From contig NZ_QPEX01000046.1 in assembly GCF_003335505.1 (NCBI RefSeq), positions 124,001 through 188,000 on the forward strand: a DNA stretch of 64,000 nt, in the 5' to 3' direction. Source of the stretch: Bremerella cremea (lineage in GTDB: Bacteria > Planctomycetota > Planctomycetia > Pirellulales > Pirellulaceae). Both the position numbers and the translations under genes were made by a program. Positions 35,372 to 44,724 of this stretch are shown piece by piece. The notes beneath the pieces were generated by a model. That model ran no database searches. It was given only the letters and a program-made list of their open reading frames with translations, and had not been told where the DNA came from. Position 1 is the first letter of the stretch; each line of letters opens with the position of its first letter.

Positions 35372-36235
35372 TCAGGAAGACGGTGGGCTCACTAGCATGT
35401 TGTCGATTAACCGCGTGGCTCCCACTTTGGCAGCCACCAGGATAACGACCTCAGCGGTGATTGTCTCCACCGATTTAAGCGTCTGCGGGTCGGCAATGGT
35501 CACGTATTCAGGTGCCGTACCACTTGCTTTGAGGTGGGCAAGCATCTCGCTGCACAGCGCATGGACGTCGACTGGCCCTGCCTCTATTTGAGCTTGGGCT
35601 GCTTTCAGTGTCTGTGAAATACTTAACGCGATCTGCCGCTCAGCCGCAGAGAGGTATCGGTTCCGCGAACTAATTGCCAGCCCGTCTTCTTCTCGCACGA
35701 TCGGGCAACGCACGATTTCGATGGGGACTAACAAGTCGCGGACCATTTCCTCGATCACGCGAACTTGCTGAAAATCTTTTTGGCCGAAATAGGCCGCGTC
35801 GGCTGGGGCGACCTGAAACAGCTTCAGCACAATCGTAGCGACCCCGTCGAAGTGCGTCGGGCGAAACTCCCCTTCTAGCTGCCGGGCGATCTCTGGGGCC
35901 TGCACTACCGACGTGCTGCCGGGCGGGTACATCGCCGCGACCTCGGGGGCCAAGACCCACACCGGATCGAATCGCGAGAGCAATTCCAAGTCGGTATCAA
36001 GCGTGCGCGGATACTTCTCGAAATCTTCCCCTGGGGCGAACTGGGTGGGATTCACGAAGATGGTTACCACGGTCAGATCGCACGACTTCTGCGACTCGGC
36101 GACCAGACTCAAATGCCCTTCGTGCAAAGCCCCCATCGTGGGCACAAGCCCTACGCGCTGGCCTTCGGCCTGAGCCTGGCGGATGGCAGTTCGCAGCTGG
36201 ATAGGATCGTGAAAGACGCGCGGTGTTGGAGACAT
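35372..36235 (-). CDS. panC: Pantothenate synthetase
   Basis: A 287-residue cytosolic ligase that joins pantoate and beta-alanine using ATP, the last step of vitamin B5 synthesis. The nucleotidyl-transfer HIGH motif appears as VPTMGALHEGHLSL. The FVNPTQFAPGEDFEKYPR and YFGQKDFQQ motifs and SSRNRYLS are all present. Length is normal. It is the first gene of a panC-lgt-cupin row, which pairs cofactor and lipoprotein genes with no obvious common pathway. A repeat array lies 100-280 nt upstream. Confidence 0.96.
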   Translation of the reverse strand: MSPTPRVFHDPIQLRTAIRQAQAEGQRVGLVPTMGALHEGHLSLVAESQKSCDLTVVTIFVNPTQFAPGEDFEKYPRTLDTDLELLSRFDPVWVLAPEVAAMYPPGSTSVVQAPEIARQLEGEFRPTHFDGVATIVLKLFQVAPADAAYFGQKDFQQVRVIEEMVRDLLVPIEIVRCPIVREEDGLAISSRNRYLSAAERQIALSISQTLKAAQAQIEAGPVDVHALCSEMLAHLKASGTAPEYVTIADPQTLKSVETITAEVVILVAAKVGATRLIDNMLVSPPSS

Positions 36236-36330
36236 ATCGCAGATTCAACGGACGGTGTTGTGTCACATCAATTGTCTCGGCCAAACGGAAATTCCCAGTG
36301 GGCTCCAAGCCTCGTTCCGCATGCCGCCGA

Positions 36331-36518
36331 GTTTATACTCAAAATACACGCAATCGCCGTTGCCGTGTTTGCCGCCCCGCCAAGTTCCTACTCAAAACCC
36401 TCAAAAATAACGCTAACCGCAGGTTTTTGGCTAGGTTACCGCTCGCACGGTTTCCTACTCAAAAATAACACCGCTCTCCCTTCCGTCGTTTTCGTTCGCG
36501 CCAAGTTCATACTCAAAA
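36331..36518. repeat. Four-copy degenerate repeat, core TACTCAAAA
   Basis: Copies are GTTTATACTCAAAA (36331), GTTCCTACTCAAAA (36384), TTTCCTACTCAAAA (36451) and GTTCATACTCAAAA (36505), giving the consensus GTTYMTACTCAAAA. Core starts are 53, 67 and 54 bp apart. Copies 2 and 4 share the preceding CCAA, and copies 2 and 3 are followed at slightly different distances by AAAAATAAC. The spacers are unrelated apart from GCC-rich stretches. No IS ends or CRISPR geometry. Confidence 0.7.
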
Positions 36519-36755
36519 CTCTTCCCTGCAGCAATTTGCCGACGAAGCAGGGGAGGGAGGGCACTGCTTATCCGAGCCGCACGCGATGGTCCCAAGCTTG
36601 TTCCATTTTCCGCCCACGCTGTCCCATTTTCTGCAAGTGGCTACCCTTATTCGCGCATGCTGAATCGCCGGAAGTGGCGTCCGTTTTCAAATGCCACAGT
36701 AAGAACGACGTGACCACCTGGCAAGGAATAGCGTTGAGAGAGGGGACAAGAAATG

Positions 36756-36787
36756 AAAAAGGACTGCGAGTGATCGCAGTCCTTTTT
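36756..36787. terminator. Strong terminator of fba
   Basis: AAAAAGGACTGCGA and TCGCAGTCCTTTTT make a perfect 14-bp stem with a GTGA loop. It is U-rich on both strands and lies 44 nt after the fba stop. Confidence 0.9.
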
Positions 36788-36831
36788 GGCATTCTGTTTG
36801 AGCAGGTAACGCCTGCGTTTGCCAGCGCGAA

Positions 36832-37848
36832 TTAGACGAGCTTGGCGGCACGCATCTTCGAAGCTTGACCAGCTTGGCCGAAGGCGACCATGCGATCGAT
36901 ACAAACCTGCTTCATCGCATCGCGAGCTGGGGTCAGGTAAGCACGCGGATCGAATTCCGATGGCTTTTCCATCAGGATCTTGCGAATCGCACCGGTGATG
37001 GCCATACGATTGTCGGTGTCGACGTTGATCTTTCGGACACCGCTCTTGATACCGCGTTGGATCTCTTCGACCGGCACACCGTAGGTTTGTTTGATCTCGC
37101 CGCCGTACTTGTTGATGATGTCTTGCAGTTCTTGCGGAACGCTCGAGCTACCGTGCATCACCAAGTGGCAGTTGGGCAGACGCTTGTGAATCGCTTCGAT
37201 ACGATCCATCGCCAAGACTTCGCCGGTAGGCTTCTTGGTGAACTTGTAAGCACCGTGGCTGGTACCAATGGCAACGGCCAACGCGTCGACGCCGGTTTCT
37301 TCGACGAAACGAGCAGCTTCATCTGGGTCGGTCAGCAGTTGGTCGTGGCTCAGTTCGCCTTCGGCACCATGGCCATCTTCGGCTTCGCCCATGCCGCTTT
37401 CCAGCGAACCCAAGCAGCCCAGTTCCCCTTCGACGCTCACGTTCTTGGCGTGGGCCATTTCGACGACCTTCTTGGTCACGTCGACGTTGTATTCGTAGCT
37501 GGCTGGGGTCTTGCCGTCGGCTTCCAGCGAACCATCCATCATCACCGAGGTAAACCCGTTTTCGATGGCGCTCATGCAGGTTTCCGGGCTGTTGCCGTGG
37601 TCTTGGTGCATGACGATGGGGATGTTCGGGTAGAGCTCGGAAGCGGCCAGCATCAAGTGACGCAAGTAGTTGTCTTGCGAGTACTTACGGGCACCGCGTG
37701 AAGCCTGGACGATAACCGGCGAATCGGTTTCCTGGGCGGCTTCCATGATCGATTGGATCTGCTCCATGTTGTTGACATTGAAAGCAGCCACGCCGTACGA
37801 GTTTTCCGCAGCGTGATCCAACAGCACCCGTAGGGGAATTAAAGCCAT
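36832..37848 (-). CDS. fba: Class II fructose-bisphosphate aldolase
   Basis: A 338-residue Zn-dependent aldolase of glycolysis and gluconeogenesis, cleaving fructose 1,6-bisphosphate to two triose phosphates. The Zn-ligand and active-site motifs are clear: VMHQDHG, VSVEGELG, AIGTSHGAYKF and LVMHGSSSVP, plus KINVDTDNR. The length and the ending fit the CbbA-like subtype found in planctomycetes. It starts 115 nt after the lipoprotein gene. A strong terminator ends the unit. Confidence 0.97.
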   Translation of the reverse strand: MALIPLRVLLDHAAENSYGVAAFNVNNMEQIQSIMEAAQETDSPVIVQASRGARKYSQDNYLRHLMLAASELYPNIPIVMHQDHGNSPETCMSAIENGFTSVMMDGSLEADGKTPASYEYNVDVTKKVVEMAHAKNVSVEGELGCLGSLESGMGEAEDGHGAEGELSHDQLLTDPDEAARFVEETGVDALAVAIGTSHGAYKFTKKPTGEVLAMDRIEAIHKRLPNCHLVMHGSSSVPQELQDIINKYGGEIKQTYGVPVEEIQRGIKSGVRKINVDTDNRMAITGAIRKILMEKPSEFDPRAYLTPARDAMKQVCIDRMVAFGQAGQASKMRAAKLV

Positions 37849-37963
37849 GAAGTCTCTCCCGAGTTAAGACGGTGACAGGGCTGCTTGAGGATCCAAATCG
37901 CCCCTACGACAGCCAAAGTGTTTCATTGAAAGTCGTTATTATCAGAGCGTTTGCGGCGTGAGG

Positions 37964-38890
37964 TCAATCCCCGGTAGGCTCGTCAAAGTGCGAGGGAAGT
38001 AGACCTTCCGTAGAGTCGTCATTAAGGGGCAAATTTTCCTTGACATGCTTCGACGTTTGGAAAAGATCATCGAATTGTGTGCCAGCAACCCGGATGAGAA
38101 GCACTTGCCGCCGCAGGGCTCCGCCGCTTTCGCGTTGGAAATAAACCTGGCCGATCCCCATCGGCTCGTTGGTTCCGCTGATCAACAGCGTCTGGCCTGG
38201 CTCTAAGGTCGCCGCAAATTCCACCTGCGAGAGCACGCGTGTTTCCCTACGGTTTTCAATCCGGAACATCCCTTCACCTGATTCAACCCGCTGGCGAGCT
38301 TGGCCGTAGTGGATTTCAGGCGTAATCGCAATTTTCACGCGACCATCGTTCTGCGGAAATGCCTTCATGATGAATTTACATTCCGCGTCTTCATATGTTT
38401 CGCCACGCACGATACCGTCGATCCGTTCCAGCAGCGAGACTTCGGACTGCAAGGGAACCATGACGTATTCACTGCGTTTGCCCCGGGGAAAATAGCGGTG
38501 GTTGATCGCGGCCCGTGCTTCGCCGTCGACTTGAACCATCTCTTCGCCGTTGGGGCCTTTGGTTCCTTCCTTGCCTTTAATGATGTCTCGAATCACAGCC
38601 GGGACATGAAAGTCGATAATTCCCACCCGGAACCCGTTGGCCGAAAGCTCTCGGCGTTTGTCGAGTGGGATGCTTTGCTCGTCGACTTCCTGCCACACAC
38701 CTTGAAAAGCCTGCTCTTCGAGCGAGCCGAGCGAGATGCGGGCCATTTCTAGCATGACGGTATCTTCCGAGACCGTTCGCTTCGGCAGTTCGCTGGGGGG
38801 AAGATCTTCTGGCGTATGCCACAGCGCGCAGCCACTCAACGCGACCAAAGCCGTGACAACCAAGAGAGCGGCGTTTCTTCGAGCATCCAT
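37964..38890 (-). CDS. Lipoprotein of unknown function
   Basis: A 308-residue exported lipoprotein. The ATG at 38890 is used because it directly precedes the signal peptide; the longer frame adds 31 residues. The lipobox is ALVALSGC, so Cys near position 20 would be lipidated by Lgt. The body has the alternating strands of a beta-rich domain (GFRVGIIDFHVPAVI, VKIAITPEIHYGQARQ, ATLEPGQTLLISG) with no recognised enzyme motifs. The TPEIHYG and GQTLLISG parts recall secretin or pilus-associated domains only weakly. The function is unknown. Confidence 0.65.
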   Translation of the reverse strand: MDARRNAALLVVTALVALSGCALWHTPEDLPPSELPKRTVSEDTVMLEMARISLGSLEEQAFQGVWQEVDEQSIPLDKRRELSANGFRVGIIDFHVPAVIRDIIKGKEGTKGPNGEEMVQVDGEARAAINHRYFPRGKRSEYVMVPLQSEVSLLERIDGIVRGETYEDAECKFIMKAFPQNDGRVKIAITPEIHYGQARQRVESGEGMFRIENRRETRVLSQVEFAATLEPGQTLLISGTNEPMGIGQVYFQRESGGALRRQVLLIRVAGTQFDDLFQTSKHVKENLPLNDDSTEGLLPSHFDEPTGD

Positions 38891-39189
38891 GCTAGAAGTT
38901 GCTTCATACCAAAGGTGAAAATCGATGGGACGCCTCGTGCGCAGCAGTAGGCGGAGGGATAGTAGAGAAACAATCCACCGCACGCAATCGCACTTTCGAG
39001 CGTGCTAGCACCGGTTGTTAAACAGCCTCTGTTGATTTGCCTTTTGCCAAAGGAAAACGGCTACGTGAAAGGTGTGTTTCCACGCATTGGTTATGCCAAA
39101 GTTCGGAAGCAAACTCTGGTGCGTCGAGGCGTCCCCTACGATCTAGCACACGTTCTTCTTAGTCGCAAAGGATGCCGAAGCAACGGTGG

Positions 39190-42100
39190 TTACTTGCTGG
39201 GTAGCGGCACCTGGGCGGGGTTCTTTAGGTACGAAATCAAATCCAAAAACTGCTCGTCGGTCAGTAGCCCGCCTGGCTGATTGGGGGCGGCTCCTAATTG
39301 CAAGTCTGGCATCGGCGAGAGATTGGTTTTCTTCTGCGCTTCGATCTGATCCTTCTCGACCGTCACGCGTTCGGTTGGCGTTTGCAGGGTGAGCGTTTTA
39401 TCGTTTTGCTCGGCCACGATTCCGCTGAACACGCGGCCATCTTCCAATTGCAGCACGGTCATCCGGTAATCGGCACTCACCACGGCGCTGGGGTCGATGA
39501 TGTTTTGCAACAGGTAATCGAGATTGCTCCGATTGCTGCCGGTCAGGTCAGGGCCGATCGTGCTTCCTTCGCCGTACAAGCGGTGGCATTTGGCACACAG
39601 CCCTTCAAACACGACACGCCCCCGGGCCATGTCGGCCTGGGCGAGATTCTCTTCGCTGAGGCGTTCTTTCCAGTAGGCCATCGCTTTCTGTTTCTCTTCG
39701 CTCGACTCGCGAACTTCTCCCCATACTTCGTTGGCCCGCTGGTTGAGGGTTTCGTCGCCGAGCGATCGTAACTGCCGCACGTGAATCGCCGTGACGTCCG
39801 ACTTGCGAATGCGATTGTTGGCCAGGGCATCGAGCAGCACATGAGCAAACACCGGACGCGAAAGCAAGATCGACAACACTTCTGGCCGCTGTGTCTCCCA
39901 GAAGCGGCGATAGTTCGCCACCAACAGTTCCGCCGCAGCAGGGTCGTTATATTGAGCCAGCCCGCGTGCCGCTACCACGTTGACCATGGGTGTGGTAATC
40001 AGCTTCTCGCAAAGCGTACGCAGATCGTCTGGCTTGGCTTCAATCAGGGAAGCCAACGCCGCCCGGCGGGCCTGCAGGTCGGCTTCGTTGTTTAATGCCA
40101 ACGCCCGCAGTTCGTCCAGCGCCCGGCCATCGCCAAACACGGCTCCTAGTTCAAGAACCTTTGCGGGAATGCCTTGCACGGGGAGCTTGGACAACTTCAA
40201 AGCAAGCGAGTCCCACGCCGTTGGCTTGGGTGCCTTCGACCACCCACGCAGTGCTTCGCTCATGCCAGTTAACATGGCGGCTGCCTGGGATGCGTCAAAG
40301 CTTTTAGCCCGCCCGATCAGGGCGTTGATCGCATCTGGCTGGGTTTCGATCTCTTCGGTCAACCGGCGGGCGATCAGCCGGGTAGTGGTTGGCCACGTGC
40401 TGGCTGAGGCAACTGTCCCCAGGTCTTTCAAGTGCTCTCCCTTGTTCGACATCAGCCCGTACCAAACCATCATCGGCAAGTTGTGGTCGTTGGCGTCTTC
40501 CGGGTGGCGAACTAATTGCGTGGCCAGCTTGCCCCGCAGTTCCACCGGAAGCCGCTGCAGCGTTGAAGCGAGCGTCAGCCGGACGAACGCCGAGTCGTCG
40601 GATGCGGCCATTTGCACGAATTTGGGCAGCATCTCTCTGGCTTCTTCCCGAACCTGTTGGGCAAGGGCAGCATTTTGCGGAACTGGCCCTTGAGCGGCGT
40701 CTAGCGGCCACTGCTCGGTGAGCAAACGGATCGCCCACGCCCGCATGTGTTCGTTTTTATCGTCTAATAACTTGAGCAACAGCGATTGATCGGTGCCACC
40801 AATCGCGTGCAAGGTCCAAAGGTAGCGGAGTCGGTTGCGGTCGTGCTTGGCCAACGAGGTCAATCCTTGCTCAGGCTTTTCCTCGAACACCAGCGGCTGA
40901 AGCAATTGAATTAGGGGGCTCATGTCTTCCCCTGCCAAGTACTTTTCCTGCAAGACAATTCGCGCCATCCGTGGGGCCCAGTTGTCGTCGAGTTGCTGCA
41001 CCATCGGGTTGAGGAAATACGAATCTCCGGTTGGTGGTCGCGTGAACTTTCGGGCCCCTTCATACGAAACCCGATAGATCCGCCCGCTGGTTCGATGGAC
41101 ACCGGTGTGGTCGTGACATTCGCCGGTATCGCTCCAATCGATCACGTACACGCTGCCATCAGGCCCAGCACTAAGGTCCATGCCTCGGAAGAAAGGATCG
41201 CCGCTGAGCAAGATATCTTTCCCATGCTGGCCGACGTAACCACTTCCTTCGCGAACCAAAATATCTTGATTCGCACGGCGGCCGTGCATGTTGAAAGTGA
41301 ACAGATTGCCGCGATATTCTTCCGGCCAGTTGGCTCCTTGATAGATCATCATCCCCACGTGCGCGTGCCCGCCACCATACTTGTTGGCGACCCCGTCGCG
41401 CGAATCTTGCCAGCGCCCGGTCGTATCGAAGTGCCAATGATCGGCATGAGTGTCGATCAGTTGGTACGAATGCGGGTGAGGATCGAGGGCAAAGTTTTGC
41501 ATGAAGTGAGCCCCAGGAATCATGTGCCATAGATGGCCGTTCACCGTGTTGATGAAGAAGAGTTCGCCCAGCTCGTCCCAGTCGTGCCCCCAGGGATTGG
41601 TTGTGCCGGTGGTCAGCACTTCCACATGCTTGGTTTGCGGGTGATAACGCCAGATGCCCCCTTCCATCGGTAACCGTTTTTCGTCGGGCGTGCCCGGCAA
41701 GCCGATATGGCCTGGGCACGAGTGACCGCAGCGCCCGTACAGCCAGCCATCGGGGCCGAAACGTAGCCCGTTGGCAAAATTGTGGTAGTTGTCTTTGGCG
41801 ACGGTAAATCCATCGAGCACGACTTCGGCTGGGCCATCTGGTTTGCCATCGTGATCGGCATCGGGGATGAACAACACCTGAGGCGGGCACATCAGCCACA
41901 CGCCCCCCGCTCCGACTTCCACGCTGGTCAGCAGTTGGACGTCATCGACAAAGACATTCCGTTTGTCGAGTTTGCCGTCGCCATCGGTGTCTTCAAAGAA
42001 AAGAACCCGGTCGCGTAAACTTCGATCGAACTTCAAGCTGGGCTGATCGTAGGTAAAGTTCTCCGCAATCCAAAGCCGCCCTTGGGCATCCCAGGCCATC

Positions 42101-42291
42101 GCGATTGGGTTTTGGACATCTGGTTCAGCAAAAACGACATCGACTTGGAATCCTTCAGGCACCTCGAAGCTGGCAGCGGCCTGCTGAGGGGGCATTGGCT
42201 GAGCTTCTTTGTCCCGTTCGGAATTGTGAATTTCCGGAAAATCAGCCCAAACCGGGGAGGCAATCAGCAGCAAGATGAGCAAGGTTCGCAT
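39190..42291 (-). CDS. PVC-type heme-binding CxxCH protein (membrane-bound dehydrogenase domain)
   Basis: A 1033-residue exported protein. A short signal peptide (to about residue 16, PVWA) is followed by a beta-propeller PVC-type dehydrogenase region (about 45-420: EVPEGFQVDVVFAEPDV, NFANGLRFGPDG), then a helical HEAT-like middle part (about 450-880), and a C-terminal cytochrome c domain with a single CAKCH heme site followed by GPDLTGSNR. These giant fusions are frequent in planctomycetes and verrucomicrobia and are thought to oxidise sugars or polyols in the periplasm. The substrate is not known. No close operon partner on the same strand. Confidence 0.93.
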   Translation of the reverse strand: MRTLLILLLIASPVWADFPEIHNSERDKEAQPMPPQQAAASFEVPEGFQVDVVFAEPDVQNPIAMAWDAQGRLWIAENFTYDQPSLKFDRSLRDRVLFFEDTDGDGKLDKRNVFVDDVQLLTSVEVGAGGVWLMCPPQVLFIPDADHDGKPDGPAEVVLDGFTVAKDNYHNFANGLRFGPDGWLYGRCGHSCPGHIGLPGTPDEKRLPMEGGIWRYHPQTKHVEVLTTGTTNPWGHDWDELGELFFINTVNGHLWHMIPGAHFMQNFALDPHPHSYQLIDTHADHWHFDTTGRWQDSRDGVANKYGGGHAHVGMMIYQGANWPEEYRGNLFTFNMHGRRANQDILVREGSGYVGQHGKDILLSGDPFFRGMDLSAGPDGSVYVIDWSDTGECHDHTGVHRTSGRIYRVSYEGARKFTRPPTGDSYFLNPMVQQLDDNWAPRMARIVLQEKYLAGEDMSPLIQLLQPLVFEEKPEQGLTSLAKHDRNRLRYLWTLHAIGGTDQSLLLKLLDDKNEHMRAWAIRLLTEQWPLDAAQGPVPQNAALAQQVREEAREMLPKFVQMAASDDSAFVRLTLASTLQRLPVELRGKLATQLVRHPEDANDHNLPMMVWYGLMSNKGEHLKDLGTVASASTWPTTTRLIARRLTEEIETQPDAINALIGRAKSFDASQAAAMLTGMSEALRGWSKAPKPTAWDSLALKLSKLPVQGIPAKVLELGAVFGDGRALDELRALALNNEADLQARRAALASLIEAKPDDLRTLCEKLITTPMVNVVAARGLAQYNDPAAAELLVANYRRFWETQRPEVLSILLSRPVFAHVLLDALANNRIRKSDVTAIHVRQLRSLGDETLNQRANEVWGEVRESSEEKQKAMAYWKERLSEENLAQADMARGRVVFEGLCAKCHRLYGEGSTIGPDLTGSNRSNLDYLLQNIIDPSAVVSADYRMTVLQLEDGRVFSGIVAEQNDKTLTLQTPTERVTVEKDQIEAQKKTNLSPMPDLQLGAAPNQPGGLLTDEQFLDLISYLKNPAQVPLPSK

Positions 42292-42555
42292 GAGCGATTC
42301 GCCTTCGTAAGGTAAGCGGGGGGAGAGGGGAAATGGCGGGGATTTTTAGAAAAACCTAGTCTAATCCATTCCTAGCGGTGCCAGCAAACGATTGTTTTAC
42401 CATCTTCCAGCGGGGCGTTTCCGGCCATAAAGCTGCTCGTCAGATTGCTTATAATTTGTTACCATCCGGGTTTGCCAATGACTCGCTCCGCCTAATAGGT
42501 GGATGTTAAATACGCACTTCGCGACTAACCTCAGCAAATACAAACGGAAGTCGGC

Positions 42556-44721
42556 ATGACTATCGACGCTTATTCCTATCCTCCCTGTGGGACCAACAAG
42601 AAGATCAAGTTCTACTGCCCGGACATGGTCGGCGATATCGAAAAGATCGAGCGTCTGCTGCAAGGCGATCAGCGTGTGGCTTGTCTCGACTTCGTGAAAA
42701 AGCTGCTCGTTAAGTATCCGGACCATTCGATACCGCTGTTCTATAACGCGATTTTGAATTTGCAGCTTTCCGACGAACACAAAGCGGAAGAAGCAGTGAA
42801 CTTGTTTCTGGAAAAGCATCCAGAACTAGCTTCGGCCCATGCCTTGAAAGCCACCCTGGATGCTTCGCTGGGCAAAGGGGACGAAGCGATCAACGAGTTG
42901 CAAACGGCCCTCGAAAAGACCGAAGTCAACCTGCATCCTTCTTTATATGATGCCTTTGGCGTTGTCGGCCAAATGTTGCTGATGACCGGCAAAGTGCTAG
43001 GCGCCCGGGCTCACTTCACGCAGCAAGCCAACCTGGCCCATGAAGACGACAACACGCCGATGCAAATGCTGATGCGGTTGAATCATGCTCCGGAGATCCC
43101 GATCTTCCTGAAGCAAGACCTGTCGTTCGCCGAGTGCCCGGCCGACTTCCCGCGCAAAGATGAATTCAACAACGCTCTTAAAGATGCCAGCCAAGGCTTG
43201 TGGCGTCGATCGCTGGCCCAGTTTGAAGAACTACGTGCCGGCGCGCCACGCAATCCGGCTATCCTCGAAAACATCGCAGCCCTGCAGTTCAGCTTGGCCC
43301 AAGACGAAACGGCTGCCAAAACACTGCATACGTTCGCCGTCGCCGAGCAGCGGATCGACTTTGAAACGGCGGCCGAAGCCGAAGCCTTGGCCAAGTCGCT
43401 GGGAGAGCAAGACGAAGAGCAAATCGACGTCGTCGCCGCCGCGATGCCTGTTCTGGAAATGGAGCAGTTGCTCGAAAAGCTGCGAGTTGACGAGCGGGCC
43501 GAGCATCTGCCGGTCGATCTTTCACAGTTGGGCACCGAAGATTCGCCTCCGCCCCGGGCTGCCTACTTGCTGCTGGATAAGCCACGCGTCGCTACCGCTG
43601 CCGAGCTAACCTTAGACAACGTTTCGAGCGTCCTGGGCGAGGTCCTCGTTTACGGCAAAGAAACCGATCGCCCAGCCCGAATCGAGTTCACTTCGGCCAA
43701 GGGGCCTCAGTTCGATGAAGCCGTTGCTACGCTGAAAGAAATTTGCGGCGACACGATCGAGCCAACCGTCGAAGAGACCGCCCAAGGCCGCATCTATGCG
43801 TTGCAAGATCTGATGAACTGGCAGTGGCGTCTGCCGGACGACATCACGCCTGAGATTCGCAGCAAGTTGATGGCTGAAAAGCGGCGTCTGGTCATGCTGG
43901 AGAACTGGGTTAAGTTCCCCATGAAATCGCTCGGCGGCAAAACCCCGCTAGAAGCTGCGCAAGATTCCGATCTGCGTCTGTCCCTGGCCGCTGAAGTGCT
44001 GACGCTGGAAATGGTCGCTCAGCAAGAGAAATGGGAATTCGATTTTAGTGAGCTGCGTAAGAAGCTGAACCTGCCAGGTGCCGAGATGCTTTCGGCAGAC
44101 GGACTCGATATTTTGTCGGTTCCGATTACACGCTTGCATCGTTTACCTGTCGACAAGCTGAGTGATCAAGACCTCGTGCAAGCATACGGGCGTAGCGTGA
44201 TTCGCGGGCTGAACAAAGCCGTCGAGGTATTGGCCCAGGAACTTCTCAATCGCGAGTCGCTACAAGATCAGATCGACCGAGCGCAACTCTACGGTGAACT
44301 GGCCCGTACGGCTGCTGATGGCGACGTCACGCTCGGTTACTTGAAGAAGGCCCAGGCCGAATCCGCACAGCAAGGCCAATCGCCAGGGCCGTGGCTTGTG
44401 GCCGAACTTGCCATGCGATTCGAGCGCCGCGAAATGGCCGAGGCTCAACAGTTGATGCAAGTGCTTATGACCAAGCATGCTCAAGAACCGAACACCGCTC
44501 AGGCTTTGTTCGGCGTGCTGCAACGCTTCGGTTTGATCACGCCTGATGGCCGCATGGCAGGCATGCCGCAAGGTGGACCACCGGCAGGCCCAAGCCCCGA
44601 AGAAGCAGGTGGCTTGTGGACACCTGGGGCAGGCAGCCCGCCGCCAGCCGCGCCGCCACAAGCTGGGGCACCCCCAGCAGAGGAAAAGAAGTCGGGCTTA
44701 TGGCTACCAGGAATGGACTAA
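42556..44721 (+). CDS. TPR-repeat protein
   Basis: A 721-residue, probably cytosolic protein with no signal peptide or helix spanning the membrane. The first 300 residues contain tetratricopeptide-like helical pairs (ACLDFVKKLLVKYPDHS, AEEAVNLFLEKHPELAS, GKGDEAINELQTAL). A mid region of about 300-560 contains a mixed alpha/beta part not recognised. The Pro/Gly-rich end repeats a GLW-PG unit (GGLWTPGAG and SGLWLPGMD). It ends 3 nt before ribD and is probably co-transcribed. A scaffold role is likely from the repeats; the partner is unknown. Confidence 0.8.
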   Translation: MTIDAYSYPPCGTNKKIKFYCPDMVGDIEKIERLLQGDQRVACLDFVKKLLVKYPDHSIPLFYNAILNLQLSDEHKAEEAVNLFLEKHPELASAHALKATLDASLGKGDEAINELQTALEKTEVNLHPSLYDAFGVVGQMLLMTGKVLGARAHFTQQANLAHEDDNTPMQMLMRLNHAPEIPIFLKQDLSFAECPADFPRKDEFNNALKDASQGLWRRSLAQFEELRAGAPRNPAILENIAALQFSLAQDETAAKTLHTFAVAEQRIDFETAAEAEALAKSLGEQDEEQIDVVAAAMPVLEMEQLLEKLRVDERAEHLPVDLSQLGTEDSPPPRAAYLLLDKPRVATAAELTLDNVSSVLGEVLVYGKETDRPARIEFTSAKGPQFDEAVATLKEICGDTIEPTVEETAQGRIYALQDLMNWQWRLPDDITPEIRSKLMAEKRRLVMLENWVKFPMKSLGGKTPLEAAQDSDLRLSLAAEVLTLEMVAQQEKWEFDFSELRKKLNLPGAEMLSADGLDILSVPITRLHRLPVDKLSDQDLVQAYGRSVIRGLNKAVEVLAQELLNRESLQDQIDRAQLYGELARTAADGDVTLGYLKKAQAESAQQGQSPGPWLVAELAMRFERREMAEAQQLMQVLMTKHAQEPNTAQALFGVLQRFGLITPDGRMAGMPQGGPPAGPSPEEAGGLWTPGAGSPPPAAPPQAGAPPAEEKKSGLWLPGMD

Positions 44722-44724
44722 GCC

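Larger units (their letters stand above)
36236..36831. other. Intergenic region with degenerate repeats and a terminator
   Basis: About 600 nt between fba and panC. It holds four copies of a 14-bp motif (36331-36518) and the fba terminator (36756-36787). The plus-strand frame open through this region runs antisense into panC and is not considered a gene. The rest shows nothing recognisable. Confidence 0.6.

Noticed and set aside
36331..36518. Possible CRISPR array
   Set aside because: Repeats are only 14 bp, degenerate, unevenly spaced (53, 67 and 54 bp), and no cas genes are nearby.
36113..36835. 240-codon plus-strand ORF across the panC start and the repeat region
   Set aside because: It runs antisense into panC, is built from the repeat sequence (KFILK-like pieces), and ends at the fba region. 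No signal of a real gene.
37964..38890. Lipoprotein as a secretin or pilus protein of the GspF machine
   Set aside because: Only a vague likeness of short strands; it is far from the GspF operon and has no secretin signature.
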